NCBI GenBank assembly: GCA_964547415.1
Contig: CAZJNX010000084.1
Span: forward strand, 1 to 19,289
Reading direction: 5' to 3'
Length of the DNA stretch: 19,289 nt
DNA from: CAZJNX01 sp964547415
GTDB lineage: Bacteria > Pseudomonadota > Alphaproteobacteria > Rhizobiales > Amorphaceae
This document shows, one piece after another, positions 6,330 to 14,219 of this stretch. The notes beneath the pieces were generated by a model. The model made no database searches and was not told where the DNA came from. It saw only the letters and a program-made list of their open reading frames with translations. The position numbers and the translations under genes are program-made. Each line of letters opens with the position of its first letter. Within the stretch, counting starts at the first letter, position 1.

Positions 6330-7033
6330 GCCTCCTCCGCGCCGATAAGGTGTCGGGGGGCTACCGCACGGGCGCCGACATCCTCACCGACATCGACCTC
6401 AGCCTCGAGCCCGGGGAGGTGGTCGTCATCGTCGGCCCCAACGGGGCGGGCAAGTCCACCTTCATGAAGTCCGTCTTCGGCCTCACCCGCATCTCGGGCG
6501 GGTCCATTGTCTTCGACGGGAAGGACATCACCGGGCGGGCGCCCGAGGAGATCGTCCGCCTCGGCATCTGCTACGTGCCGCAGGAGAAGAACGTCTTCCC
6601 GACGATGACGGTGCAGGAGAACCTCGAGATGGGCGCCTTCATCCGCAAGGACGACTACCGTCCGCAGATGGAGCGGATCTACGCGCTGTTCCCCCGCCTC
6701 GCCGAGCGGAAGCGCCAGCCCGTCGGCCAGATGTCGGGCGGCGAGCGGCAGATGGTCGCGATGGGCCGCGCCCTCATGCTCGAGCCGAAGCTCCTCCTCC
6801 TCGACGAGCCGACGGCGGGCCTGTCGCCGAAGTTCATCGACGAGACATTCGCCCAGGTGAAGCGCATCAACGAGACCGGCGTCGGCATCCTGATGGTGGA
6901 GCAGAACGCCAAGCAGGCTCTCGCCATCGCCGACCGTGGCTACGTCTTCGCCTCGGGCCGCAACCGCCACGAGGACACGGGCGCGGCCCTCCTCGCCGAC
7001 AAGGAGATCGCCGAGATGTTCCTCGGCGGCTGA
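6326..7033 (+). CDS. livF: ABC transporter ATP-binding protein, LivF type
   Basis: This is a 235-residue second ATPase of the same transporter. It shows Walker A GPNGAGKST (37-45), Q-loop Gln86 in VPQEKNVFPTMTVQENL, signature MSGGE (136-140), Walker B LLLLDEP (156-162) and the LivF-typical VEQN (191-194) in place of a His switch. The ATG overlaps the livG stop by four bases, so translation is probably coupled. The permease gene livH follows after 16 bp. Length and motif order are normal for the family. Confidence 0.9.
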   Translation: MSLLRADKVSGGYRTGADILTDIDLSLEPGEVVVIVGPNGAGKSTFMKSVFGLTRISGGSIVFDGKDITGRAPEEIVRLGICYVPQEKNVFPTMTVQENLEMGAFIRKDDYRPQMERIYALFPRLAERKRQPVGQMSGGERQMVAMGRALMLEPKLLLLDEPTAGLSPKFIDETFAQVKRINETGVGILMVEQNAKQALAIADRGYVFASGRNRHEDTGAALLADKEIAEMFLGG

Positions 7034-7049
7034 GAGCCCCCGCCCCACC

Positions 7050-7913
7050 ATGCTCACCGACATCCTCCAGCTTCTCGTCTTCGGGGTCGTGACGGGCTCC
7101 ATCCTGGCGCTCGGCGCCATCGGGGTGTCCCTCGTCTTCTCGATCCTCAGGTTCGCCCATTTCGCCCACGGGGACCTGATGACGGTCGGCGCCTACGGGG
7201 CGCTGATCGGGGTGGCGACCCTCGGCATCTCGCCGATCCTGGCGATCCCGGGGGCGATCGTGCTCGCCGTCGCGACGGCGCTCGTGATCGAGCGGCTCCT
7301 CTACCGGCCCTTGCGCGCCTCGACGCCCATCATCCTCCTCATCTCCTCCTTCGGCGTCGCGCTCATCCTGCGCTCCCTCGTGCAGCTGATCGCCGGGCCC
7401 TCCACCGAGGTCTACGTCACCGGCATCCAGATGCCGGTCCGGTTCGGCGACATCCGCATCCGGCCCGACCATTTCTGGATCGTCGGCGGCACCCTCGCCA
7501 TCATCGTGGGGCTGCACCTGTTCCTCACCCGCACGCGGGCGGGCAAGGCGCTGCGCGCGATGGCCGACAACATGGACCTCGCGCGCCTGTCGGGCATCCC
7601 GGCGGAGCGCATGGTGATGCTCGCCTGGGTGATCGCGGCCTCCCTCGCGGCGGTCGCGGGCGTCTTCCTCGGGATGGACACGCGGCTCCAGCCGGTCATG
7701 GGGTGGAACGTGCTCCTGCCGGTCTTCGCGGCCGCCATCGTGGGCGGGATCGGGCGGCCCTACGGGGCGATCGCCGGGGGCTTCCTCGTCGGGATCGCCA
7801 TGGAGCTGTCGACCCTCGTCATCGACCCGGGCTACAAGCAGTCCGTCGCCTTCGCCCTTCTCGTCCTCACCCTCGTCGTCCGGCCGACCGGCATCTTCAG
7901 GGGGGTCGCCTGA
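7050..7913 (+). CDS. livH: ABC transporter permease, LivH type
   Basis: This is a 287-residue inner-membrane permease with about eight hydrophobic segments. The LivH hallmarks are the N-terminal GSILALGAIGVSLVFSILRF, then HGDLMTVGAYG (40-50), and the cytoplasmic coupling loop ALRAMADNMDLARLSGIP that contacts the ATPase. The ATG at 7050 fits the start of the first membrane helix; the frame is open upstream, but that part overlaps livF and is not membrane-like. Its stop codon shares one base with the livM start, so the pair is translationally coupled. Confidence 0.9.
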   Translation: MLTDILQLLVFGVVTGSILALGAIGVSLVFSILRFAHFAHGDLMTVGAYGALIGVATLGISPILAIPGAIVLAVATALVIERLLYRPLRASTPIILLISSFGVALILRSLVQLIAGPSTEVYVTGIQMPVRFGDIRIRPDHFWIVGGTLAIIVGLHLFLTRTRAGKALRAMADNMDLARLSGIPAERMVMLAWVIAASLAAVAGVFLGMDTRLQPVMGWNVLLPVFAAAIVGGIGRPYGAIAGGFLVGIAMELSTLVIDPGYKQSVAFALLVLTLVVRPTGIFRGVA

Positions 7914-8869
7914 TGGACCTCGCGAGCCTCACCGGCTTCCTCACCTTCTTCCTCATCACCGTGTCGGTCTACGCGATCCTGGCGCTCGGCCTGAACGTCC
8001 AGTGGGGGCTCACCGGGCAGATCAACATCGGCATCGCCGGCTTCTTCGCCATCGGCGCCTACATGAGCGCGATCCTGACCGCCGACGGGAACCCGGCCCA
8101 CGTGGGCGGCTTCCAGCTGCCCTTCGTCGTCGGCGCGGCGGCGGCCGTCGTCCTGTCGGCCGTCGTCGCCGTCCTCATCGGCGCGCTCACCGTGAACCTC
8201 AGAACCGACTATCTCGCCATCGCCACCATCGGGATCGCCGAGATCATCCGCTTCGCCTTCAAGAACGAGGCGTGGCTGACCCACGGGGTGCGCGGGATCT
8301 CCGACATCCCGCGGCCGTTCCACGAGGGGGAGTGGTCGACGGAGGTCTTTCTCGTGCTCGCCCTCGGGTCCGTGGCGGCGGTGTACTTCCTGGTGGAGCG
8401 GGCGCGGCTGTCGCCCTGGGGGCGGGTCCTGCGCGCGATCCGCGACAACGAGACGGCGACGGCCGCGGCCGGCAAGGACGTGAAGCGCTTCCGCCTGCAG
8501 GCCTTCGTGCTGGGATCGGCCATCATGGGCTTTGCGGGCGCGCTCTACGCCCACTTCATCGGCTTCATCTCGCCGGACGCGTTCGAGCCGGTGTTCGCCA
8601 CCTTCATCGTCTGGGCGATGCTGATCGCCGGCGGGTCGGGCAACAATCGCGGGGCGATCCTCGGCGCCGTCGTCGTGTGGCTCGTTTGGACGGGCACGCA
8701 GACAATCACCGGTCTCCTGCCGCCGGAATACTCCACCCAGGCGGGGGCGGCGCGGGTCCTCCTCGTCGGCATCCTGTTGCAGGTGGTGCTGTTGACGCGC
8801 CCCCAGGGGATCCTGCCCGAGCCTGCGCCGAGGCCGAGGCGCGAGACGGTGCCGCCCCGCGATGGCTGA
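7913..8869 (+). CDS. livM: ABC transporter permease, LivM type
   Basis: This is a 318-residue inner-membrane permease partner of LivH. The family signature LNVQWGLTGQINIGIAGF lies at 27-44, with about nine hydrophobic segments and a coupling loop at LRAIRDNETATAAAGKDVKR. The C-terminus ends in a short Pro/Arg-rich tail. The ATG overlaps the livH stop by one base. The last 8 bases overlap the start of folP, an unusual direct join between a transporter and folate synthesis. Confidence 0.9.
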   Translation: MDLASLTGFLTFFLITVSVYAILALGLNVQWGLTGQINIGIAGFFAIGAYMSAILTADGNPAHVGGFQLPFVVGAAAAVVLSAVVAVLIGALTVNLRTDYLAIATIGIAEIIRFAFKNEAWLTHGVRGISDIPRPFHEGEWSTEVFLVLALGSVAAVYFLVERARLSPWGRVLRAIRDNETATAAAGKDVKRFRLQAFVLGSAIMGFAGALYAHFIGFISPDAFEPVFATFIVWAMLIAGGSGNNRGAILGAVVVWLVWTGTQTITGLLPPEYSTQAGAARVLLVGILLQVVLLTRPQGILPEPAPRPRRETVPPRDG

Positions 8870-9704
8870 GCCGCGCCGCGCCCGGATCATGGGCGTCCTC
8901 AACGTCACGCCCGATTCCTTCTCCGACGGGGGCCGGTTCGACGCGCCCGACAGGGCCGTCGCCCAGGCGGTGCGGATGGCCGGGGAGGGGGCGGACATCG
9001 TGGACGTGGGCGGCGAATCGACCCGGCCCGGCCACGTGCCGATCGCCGCCGACGAGGAGATCCGCCGCGTGGTGCCCGTCATCGCCGCCCTCGCGGACCG
9101 GCTCGCCGTCCCCGTCTCCATCGACACCAACAAGGCGGAGGTGGCCGAGGCGGCCATCGCGGCCGGGGCACGCATCGTCAACGACGTGTGGGGCTTCCAG
9201 CGGGATCCGCGCCTTGCCGACGTGACCGCGGCCCACGGCCTCCCCTGCGTCCTCATGCACAACCGGGAGGCGGCGGACGCGGGCATCGACATCGTGGACG
9301 ACGTGTGCCGCTTCTTCGACCGCTCGCTCGCCATCGCGGGCCGGGCCGGCGTTCGCCAGGGGCGCATCGTGCTCGACCCGGGGGTGGGCTTCGGCAAGAC
9401 CTTCGAGCAGAACCTCGTCGTCATCCGCGCGGCGGCGCGCCTGCGCGAGCGCTTCGGCCTGCCGCTTCTTTATGGCGTCTCGCGCAAGTCGTTCATTGGG
9501 CGCATCCTGGAGCGGCCGGACACGGACGAGCGGCTCTTCGGCACCCTCGCCGTCGGCTCGATGCTGCTTGCGGAAGGGGTGGAGTACCTGCGCGTCCACG
9601 ACGTCCGGCCCCACCTCGACGCGGCGCGCATGGCGGCCGCCCTCGGACATCGTCCCGCGGGCGCCGACCCGCTCTGCGCAACCGGGGAGGACGGCGATGG
9701 CTGA
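8862..9704 (+). CDS. folP: Dihydropteroate synthase
   Basis: This 280-residue cytoplasmic enzyme joins p-aminobenzoate to dihydropterin pyrophosphate in folate synthesis and is the sulfonamide target. All family motifs are present: NVTPDSFSDGG (14-24), GGESTRPG (50-57), SIDT (87-90), NDVWGF (107-112), DPGVGFGKT (172-180), GVSRKSFIG (205-213) and RVHDV (244-248). The start overlaps livM by 8 bases and the stop overlaps folK by 8 bases, so it is co-transcribed with both. No change is seen in the conserved loops that would obviously signal sulfonamide resistance. Confidence 0.95.
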   Translation: MAEPRRARIMGVLNVTPDSFSDGGRFDAPDRAVAQAVRMAGEGADIVDVGGESTRPGHVPIAADEEIRRVVPVIAALADRLAVPVSIDTNKAEVAEAAIAAGARIVNDVWGFQRDPRLADVTAAHGLPCVLMHNREAADAGIDIVDDVCRFFDRSLAIAGRAGVRQGRIVLDPGVGFGKTFEQNLVVIRAAARLRERFGLPLLYGVSRKSFIGRILERPDTDERLFGTLAVGSMLLAEGVEYLRVHDVRPHLDAARMAAALGHRPAGADPLCATGEDGDG

Positions 9705-10227
9705 GGGCGAGGGGCGGGGCGAGGCGCCCGTGGAGGTGATCCTCGGGGTCGGCGCCAACATCGGCGAGGCGGCGGCGACCTGCGCGGCCGCCCTCGACGC
9801 CGTCCACGCCCACCCGAACATGCGTGTGCTCGCCGCCTCGTCCTTCTACGCGACGCCGCCGTGGGGCTACGAGGAGCAGGACTGGTTCGTGAACCTCGCC
9901 GCCGCGGTGGAGACGACGCTCGCCCCGCGGGACCTCCTCGACACGCTGAAGGGGATCGAGCGGGACTTCGGGCGGAGCGAGACCTTCCGCTGGGGCCCGC
10001 GGGTCATCGACCTCGACATCGTCGCCTACGGGGACGCGGCGCTCGAGGACCCGGACCTCGTCATCCCCCATGCCGACGCGCTGAACCGCGCCTTCGTCCT
10101 CGTCCCCCTCGCGGAGATCCGGCCGGACATGCGCCTCGGCGGCGTCCGGGTCGCCGAGGCGGCCGCCCGCTTCGAGGGCGAGCCGATCCGCCGGATCGAC
10201 ACCCCCTGGCGCCCGACGGGAGAGTGA
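9697..10227 (+). CDS. folK: 6-hydroxymethyl-7,8-dihydropterin pyrophosphokinase
   Basis: This 176-residue kinase makes the pyrophosphate substrate used by FolP. The family signature RWGPRVIDLDI (98-108) carries the two metal-binding Asp residues (105, 107). LGVGANIGEA (16-25), YATPPWG and IPHADALNRAFVLVPL (123-138) are also typical. The start overlaps folP by 8 bases, with GGGGAGG a few bases upstream. The folB gene (dihydroneopterin aldolase), often found between folP and folK in alphaproteobacteria, is absent here. The gene ends the liv-fol unit. Confidence 0.95.
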   Translation: MAEGEGRGEAPVEVILGVGANIGEAAATCAAALDAVHAHPNMRVLAASSFYATPPWGYEEQDWFVNLAAAVETTLAPRDLLDTLKGIERDFGRSETFRWGPRVIDLDIVAYGDAALEDPDLVIPHADALNRAFVLVPLAEIRPDMRLGGVRVAEAAARFEGEPIRRIDTPWRPTGE

Positions 10228-10534
10228 ACCGCCCCCGGCGGCCGCCCCGTGCGGATCTGGCACCCGCGCCGTCCGTTTCGCGGGCGAGCCGCCGTTTGCC
10301 GACCGCCCGGCGAAGCCGCCCCTTCTCCGACCGGGCAAGGTGCGGGGTCGTACCGGTCCCGGAGAGCCGGAGGCATGGGCCGACCCCGCCCGCGCCCGGC
10401 CGCGAGCCTCCCCCCTCCCGTCCGGCAGTCCCTCGTCCGGCGCCATTGACAGGGCCCCCCGCGCCGGTAGTGTCCGCGCCGGGCGGCCGGGGGAGCGGCC
10501 GCCCGCCGGATCCTCCCCTTTGGACGACACGCCC
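10228..10534. other. Intergenic region between folK and dapD
   Basis: This 307-bp stretch has no convincing gene. Its open frames are Pro/Arg-rich and lack family features. It holds a good sigma-70-type promoter (10446-10473) ahead of dapD. Just after folK there is a GGCGGCCGCC palindrome (10237-10246) without a T-tract. Confidence 0.6.
10446..10473 (+). promoter_or_regulatory. Sigma-70-type promoter upstream of dapD
   Basis: TTGACA at 10446-10451 is a perfect -35 box. A 16-bp spacer follows, then TAGTGT at 10468-10473, which keeps the most conserved -10 bases (T1, A2, T6). It lies 61 bp upstream of the dapD start in the only sizeable plus-strand gap between the liv-fol and dap units. Confidence 0.65.
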
Positions 10535-11395
10535 ATGCAGCCTTCCGACGCCGAGATCTCGCGCCTCGCCGCCCTCGTGGAGCGCGCCTTCGAGGAGCGC
10601 GCCTCCGTCACCTCCGCGACCGTCGGGGAGGTGCGCGACGCGGTGGACAAGGCGCTCGACCTTCTCGGCCGCGGCGTGGTGCGGGTGGCCGAACCCTCCG
10701 GCGACGGCTGGGTTGTCAATCAGTGGCTGAAGAAGGCGGTGCTCCTGTCCTTCCGCCTCAACCCCATGCAGGTGATCCCGGGCGGCCCGGGCGAGGCGTC
10801 CTGGTGGGACAAGGTGCCATCGAAGTTCGAGGGCTGGGGGGCGCTCGACTTCGAGGGGGCGGGCTTCCGGGCCGTCCCGGGGGCCATCGTGCGCCGTTCG
10901 GCCTACGTCGCGCCCGGCGTCGTCCTCATGCCCTCCTTCGTCAACCTCGGCGCCTACGTGGGCGAGGGAACGATGATCGACACCTGGGCGACGGTGGGAA
11001 GCTGCGCCCAGATCGGCGCCAACTGCCACATCTCCGGCGGGGCGGGCATCGGCGGTGTCCTCGAGCCCTTGCAGGCCGAGCCCGTCATCATCGAGGACGA
11101 CTGCTTCGTGGGCGCCCGCTCGGAGGTCGCCGAGGGCGTCAGGGTGCGCCGCGGCTCGGTCCTGTCCATGGGCGTCTTCCTCGGCGCGTCCACGAAGATC
11201 GTCGACCGGGCGACGGGCGAGGTCTTCATGGGCGAGGTGCCGGAATACTCCGTGGTGGTGCCGGGCACCCTTCCGGGCGAGGGCACGACGGCGGCCGGGA
11301 CGCCGAAGCCGGGCCTTGCCTGCGCGGTGATCGTGAAGCGGGTCGACGAGCGCACCCGCGCCAAGACGTCCATCAACGAGCTCCTCAGGGACTAG
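10535..11395 (+). CDS. dapD: Tetrahydrodipicolinate N-succinyltransferase
   Basis: This 286-residue cytoplasmic enzyme transfers succinate from succinyl-CoA to tetrahydrodipicolinate in lysine and meso-DAP synthesis. Family motifs include WWDKVPSKFEGW (90-101), MPSFVNLGAYVGEGTMIDTW (132-151) and ISGGAGIGGVLEPLQAEP (166-183), followed by hexapeptide repeats forming a left-handed beta helix. The end, TSINELLRD, is typical. The ATG at 10535 matches the family N-terminus; upstream in-frame sequence is low-complexity. It is the first gene of a unit that reaches dapE, the later step of the same pathway, through two DUF805 genes. Confidence 0.95.
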   Translation: MQPSDAEISRLAALVERAFEERASVTSATVGEVRDAVDKALDLLGRGVVRVAEPSGDGWVVNQWLKKAVLLSFRLNPMQVIPGGPGEASWWDKVPSKFEGWGALDFEGAGFRAVPGAIVRRSAYVAPGVVLMPSFVNLGAYVGEGTMIDTWATVGSCAQIGANCHISGGAGIGGVLEPLQAEPVIIEDDCFVGARSEVAEGVRVRRGSVLSMGVFLGASTKIVDRATGEVFMGEVPEYSVVVPGTLPGEGTTAAGTPKPGLACAVIVKRVDERTRAKTSINELLRD

Positions 11396-11403
11396 GCGCG
11401 CCC

Positions 11404-11982
11404 GTGACGTCCGTGACGGGGGCAGGGGATGGACGGCATCCGCCGCTGTCCGAACCGGGCGCGGCGGCGGCCGGTTCGTCCCGGGCGCGGCCGTCGCCGG
11501 AGGACCTTCTCCTGTCCTTCGAGGGGCGGATCGGGCGCGGCGCGTTCGTGGCGGGGCTCGCCGCCGTCGCGGTTGCCCTCGCCGCAACGGCGCTTATTTT
11601 CCAGCTGCCGGCCGGGACGTACTGCCGGATGCGTTTCGGGCCGACGCTCGCCAGCGTGTGGCTCGCCGCGCTCGCCGTGATGGCGCTGATCCTCGCCGCC
11701 ATGCTGACAGCCCTGTGCTGGAAGCGGACGGCGGACATGGGCTGGTGGCGTCCGATTGCGCTCCTGCCAGCGCTCGCCGGCCTCGCCTTTCCGCTGCTCT
11801 GGCGCCTCGAGGCGCTCGGGGCCTGCGGCGAGATGACCGGGGCCCGTGCGCAGGCGGTGGTGTGGACGGGCATCGTCTTCGCCGGCGCCCTGTCGCTTCA
11901 GTTCATGGGTTCGGCGCCGCCACGGCGGGATCCGGCCGAACGGAAGGCGGCCCCCACGGCCGTCCACAGCCCAGACGAGTAG
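11404..11982 (+). CDS. Divergent DUF805-like membrane protein
   Basis: This is a 192-residue protein with a low-complexity N-terminus (1-33) and then a DUF805-like pattern: LLSFEGRIGRGAF at 36-48 and, after two hydrophobic segments, CWKRTADMGWW (105-115). The latter takes the place of the family's usual KRLHDRG-x-x-GWW loop but lacks its His. Four hydrophobic segments suggest an inner-membrane protein. The function of DUF805 is unknown. The GTG at 11404 is 8 bp after dapD; GTG at 11413 is equally possible. It lies directly before a canonical DUF805 gene, so the two are probably diverged duplicates. Confidence 0.7.
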   Translation: MTSVTGAGDGRHPPLSEPGAAAAGSSRARPSPEDLLLSFEGRIGRGAFVAGLAAVAVALAATALIFQLPAGTYCRMRFGPTLASVWLAALAVMALILAAMLTALCWKRTADMGWWRPIALLPALAGLAFPLLWRLEALGACGEMTGARAQAVVWTGIVFAGALSLQFMGSAPPRRDPAERKAAPTAVHSPDE

Positions 11983-11985
11983 CCC

Positions 11986-12417
11986 GTGGCCACACCCCTT
12001 CCATCCACCGCCCGCCCCGTCGGGCCCGTCTGGGCCCTTTTCGGTTTCGACGGGCGCCTCAGCCGGCAGCCCTACTGGCTGGGGTTCATCTTCATCTTCC
12101 TGGTGGTGAGCGCGGCCTCCACCCCCTTCGCCGAGGTGGGCGAGGCGGAGGAGATCCGCCTGTCGCCCGTCGCCTTCATCGTGCTCATCGGCGCGGTGTG
12201 GAGCCAGTTCGCCCTGGCGGTGAAGCGACTGCACGACCGGGGGCTGACGGGCTGGTGGTGCCTCGTCCTGTTCGCGCCGATCCTGTTCATGGCGACGCCC
12301 GCCTTCATCCTGGTGGCGACCGTGGTCAATTTCGGCTTCTTCGGCGCCCTCGGCGTCGTCCCCGGAACGCCCGGGCCCAACAGGTTCGGGCCGGGGCCGA
12401 ACCAGCGCGCCCGATGA
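11986..12417 (+). CDS. DUF805 family membrane protein
   Basis: This is a 143-residue inner-membrane protein matching DUF805 well: FGFDGRLSRQPYWLGF (19-34), three to four hydrophobic segments, the conserved loop VKRLHDRGLTGWW (79-91), and a C-terminal PGTPGPNRFGPGP (126-138). Family function is unknown. The GTG start is 3 bp after the preceding DUF805 gene, and the stop overlaps dapE by four bases (ATGA), so it is certainly in the same transcript as dapE. Confidence 0.88.
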   Translation: MATPLPSTARPVGPVWALFGFDGRLSRQPYWLGFIFIFLVVSAASTPFAEVGEAEEIRLSPVAFIVLIGAVWSQFALAVKRLHDRGLTGWWCLVLFAPILFMATPAFILVATVVNFGFFGALGVVPGTPGPNRFGPGPNQRAR

Positions 12418-13589
12418 GCGGGGCGGACCGTCCGGACCCGGCCGACCCGGTGGCGCTCGCCCGGGCGCTCGTCGCCTGCCCGTCGGTGACGCCCGCCGAG
12501 GGCGGGGCGCTCGCCCTCCTCGAGGCGCTGCTGTCCGCGGAAGGGTTTCGCGTGGACCGCCCGGTCTTTTCGGAGCCCGACACGGCGGCCGTGGAGAACC
12601 TCTTCGCGCGGATCGGCACGGGCGGGCCAACCATCGCCCTTGCGGGTCACACCGACGTGGTGCCGCCCGGGGACGAGGCGCGGTGGCGCCATCCCCCGTT
12701 CGCGGGCGCCATCGAGGACGGCGTCCTCCACGGGCGCGGGGCGGTGGACATGAAGGGCGGGCTCGCCGCCATGGTGTCTGCCGCGGTGCGCCGCGTGCGG
12801 GCCGCCGGCGGGGCGCCGGCCGGCTCCATCGCCTTCCTGGTGACCGGGGACGAGGAGGGGCCCTCCGTCAACGGCACGGTCAAGCTCCTCGCCTGGTGCC
12901 GCGAGCGCGGCGAGACGTTCGACGGGGCCGTGGTGGGCGAGCCGACCTGCCGGGAGCGGCTCGGCGACACCATCAAGGTGGGCCGGCGCGGGGCCCTGTC
13001 GGGCGTCGTCACCGTCCACGGCCGACAGGGCCACGCCGCCTATCCGGAGAAGGCGCTGAACCCGATCCCGCCGCTGCTCGCGATCGGCCAGGCGCTGATC
13101 GCGCCCTACGACGGGGGCAACCGCTTCTTCCAGCCCACCAACCTCGAGATCGTGTCGGTGGATACCGGCAATGCGGCCTTCAACGTGATCCCGGCCGAGG
13201 CGCGGCTCGCCTTCAACGTGCGCTTCAACGACAGGTGGAGCGTCGAGACCCTGTCGACCGAGATCCGCCGGCGCGTCGGGGCGGCGGCAGGGGACGTGCC
13301 GTTCACCCTCGACCTGGTGCGCCCGTCGGACGTGTTCCTGACGCAGGCGCCCGGCCTCGTCGAGCCCCTCGCGGAGGCGGTCGCGGCGGTGACGGGCCTG
13401 ACGCCGGAGCGCACGACGGGCGGGGGGACGTCGGATGCCCGCCACATCAAGGACGTGTGCCCGGTGGTCGAGTTCGGCCTGGTGGGCGACACCATGCACC
13501 AGGTGGACGAGCGGGTGCCGGTGAAGGACCTCGAGACGCTCGCAGAGGTCTACGGCCGCTTCCTCGACGGCTGGTTCGGCCGGGGCTGA
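12414..13589 (+). CDS. dapE: Succinyl-diaminopimelate desuccinylase
   Basis: This 391-residue M20-family di-zinc hydrolase removes succinate from N-succinyl-LL-diaminopimelate in lysine and peptidoglycan precursor synthesis. The expected ligands are all present: His79 (AGHTD), Asp112 (VDMKGG), base Glu147 and ligand Glu148 (GDEEGP), Glu176 (GEPT) and His362 (DTMHQVDE). TGGGTSDARH (335-344) is also conserved. The dimerisation domain lies around 190-300. The ATG overlaps the DUF805 stop by four bases. It works two steps after DapD, which is encoded upstream in the same unit. Confidence 0.95.
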   Translation: MSGADRPDPADPVALARALVACPSVTPAEGGALALLEALLSAEGFRVDRPVFSEPDTAAVENLFARIGTGGPTIALAGHTDVVPPGDEARWRHPPFAGAIEDGVLHGRGAVDMKGGLAAMVSAAVRRVRAAGGAPAGSIAFLVTGDEEGPSVNGTVKLLAWCRERGETFDGAVVGEPTCRERLGDTIKVGRRGALSGVVTVHGRQGHAAYPEKALNPIPPLLAIGQALIAPYDGGNRFFQPTNLEIVSVDTGNAAFNVIPAEARLAFNVRFNDRWSVETLSTEIRRRVGAAAGDVPFTLDLVRPSDVFLTQAPGLVEPLAEAVAAVTGLTPERTTGGGTSDARHIKDVCPVVEFGLVGDTMHQVDERVPVKDLETLAEVYGRFLDGWFGRG

Positions 13590-13591
13590 CG

Positions 13592-14200
13592 GTGGCGGGC
13601 GCGGTCCCCACGGTGCCGGAGATGCGCCGCTCCCTCGGCGGGGCGTGGGCGCTGTTCCGTGGCCGGCCGGAGGGGCTCGACGCCCTCGACCGGTCCGTGG
13701 AAGGCTTCTTCCGCTCCTTCGGGGTGATCGTGCTCCTGTTGCCGCTCAACGCGGTGCTGGTGCTCGCCGAGATGCGGCTGATGCAGCGGCTGGGTGACGC
13801 GCCGGTGGAGGGCTTTCCCGTTGCCGCCTTCACGGCGGCGAAATTCGCCGCCTTCGCCGTCGACTGGCTGGCGTTTCCGGTCCTGCTCGCGCTGTTCGCC
13901 GGGTGGCTGAAGGTCTCGCGCACCTACGTGGACTACGTGGTGGCGCGCAACTGGGCGGCGCCCCTCGCCATGTCCCTGTCGGCGGTGCCGGCGGTGCTGT
14001 TCGCGGGCGGCCTCATCGGCGAGGAGATCGCGGCCATCGTGTTCCTGATCGCGTTCTTTCTGGTGATGCGCTACCATTACATGGTCGTGCGGATGGCGCT
14101 GAAGGTGGAGGCGAGCCTCGCCCTTGCCCTCGTGATCGGGGACCTCGTCCTGTCGGTGCTGATCGCCGAGACCTTCTCCGGCTTCGTTTCCGTCGGCTAA
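13592..14200 (+). CDS. Polytopic membrane protein of unknown function
   Basis: This is a 202-residue protein with about five hydrophobic segments (roughly 45-65, 82-105, 127-145, 150-168 and 180-197). The N-terminal soluble part contains RRSLGGAWALFRGRPEGLDA and DRSVEGFFRSF. I recall similar genes next to dapE in Rhizobiales, but no function is known to me. The GTG at 13592 is 2 bp after dapE; ATG 13622 is an alternative that trims 10 residues but has GGAG directly against it. It is the last gene of the dap unit and converges with the patatin gene. Confidence 0.7.
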   Translation: MAGAVPTVPEMRRSLGGAWALFRGRPEGLDALDRSVEGFFRSFGVIVLLLPLNAVLVLAEMRLMQRLGDAPVEGFPVAAFTAAKFAAFAVDWLAFPVLLALFAGWLKVSRTYVDYVVARNWAAPLAMSLSAVPAVLFAGGLIGEEIAAIVFLIAFFLVMRYHYMVVRMALKVEASLALALVIGDLVLSVLIAETFSGFVSVG

Positions 14201-14219
14201 GGGGCCGGGCGAGCCTTCG

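Noticed and set aside
7832..9424. 530-codon minus-strand frame opposite livM and folP
   Set aside because: Low-complexity Asp/Arg/His-rich product antisense to two clear genes; a GC-skew shadow.
9493..11587. Long minus-strand frames opposite folK, dapD and the intergenic region
   Set aside because: No motifs, Arg/Gly/Pro-rich, fully explained by the codon bias of the plus-strand genes.
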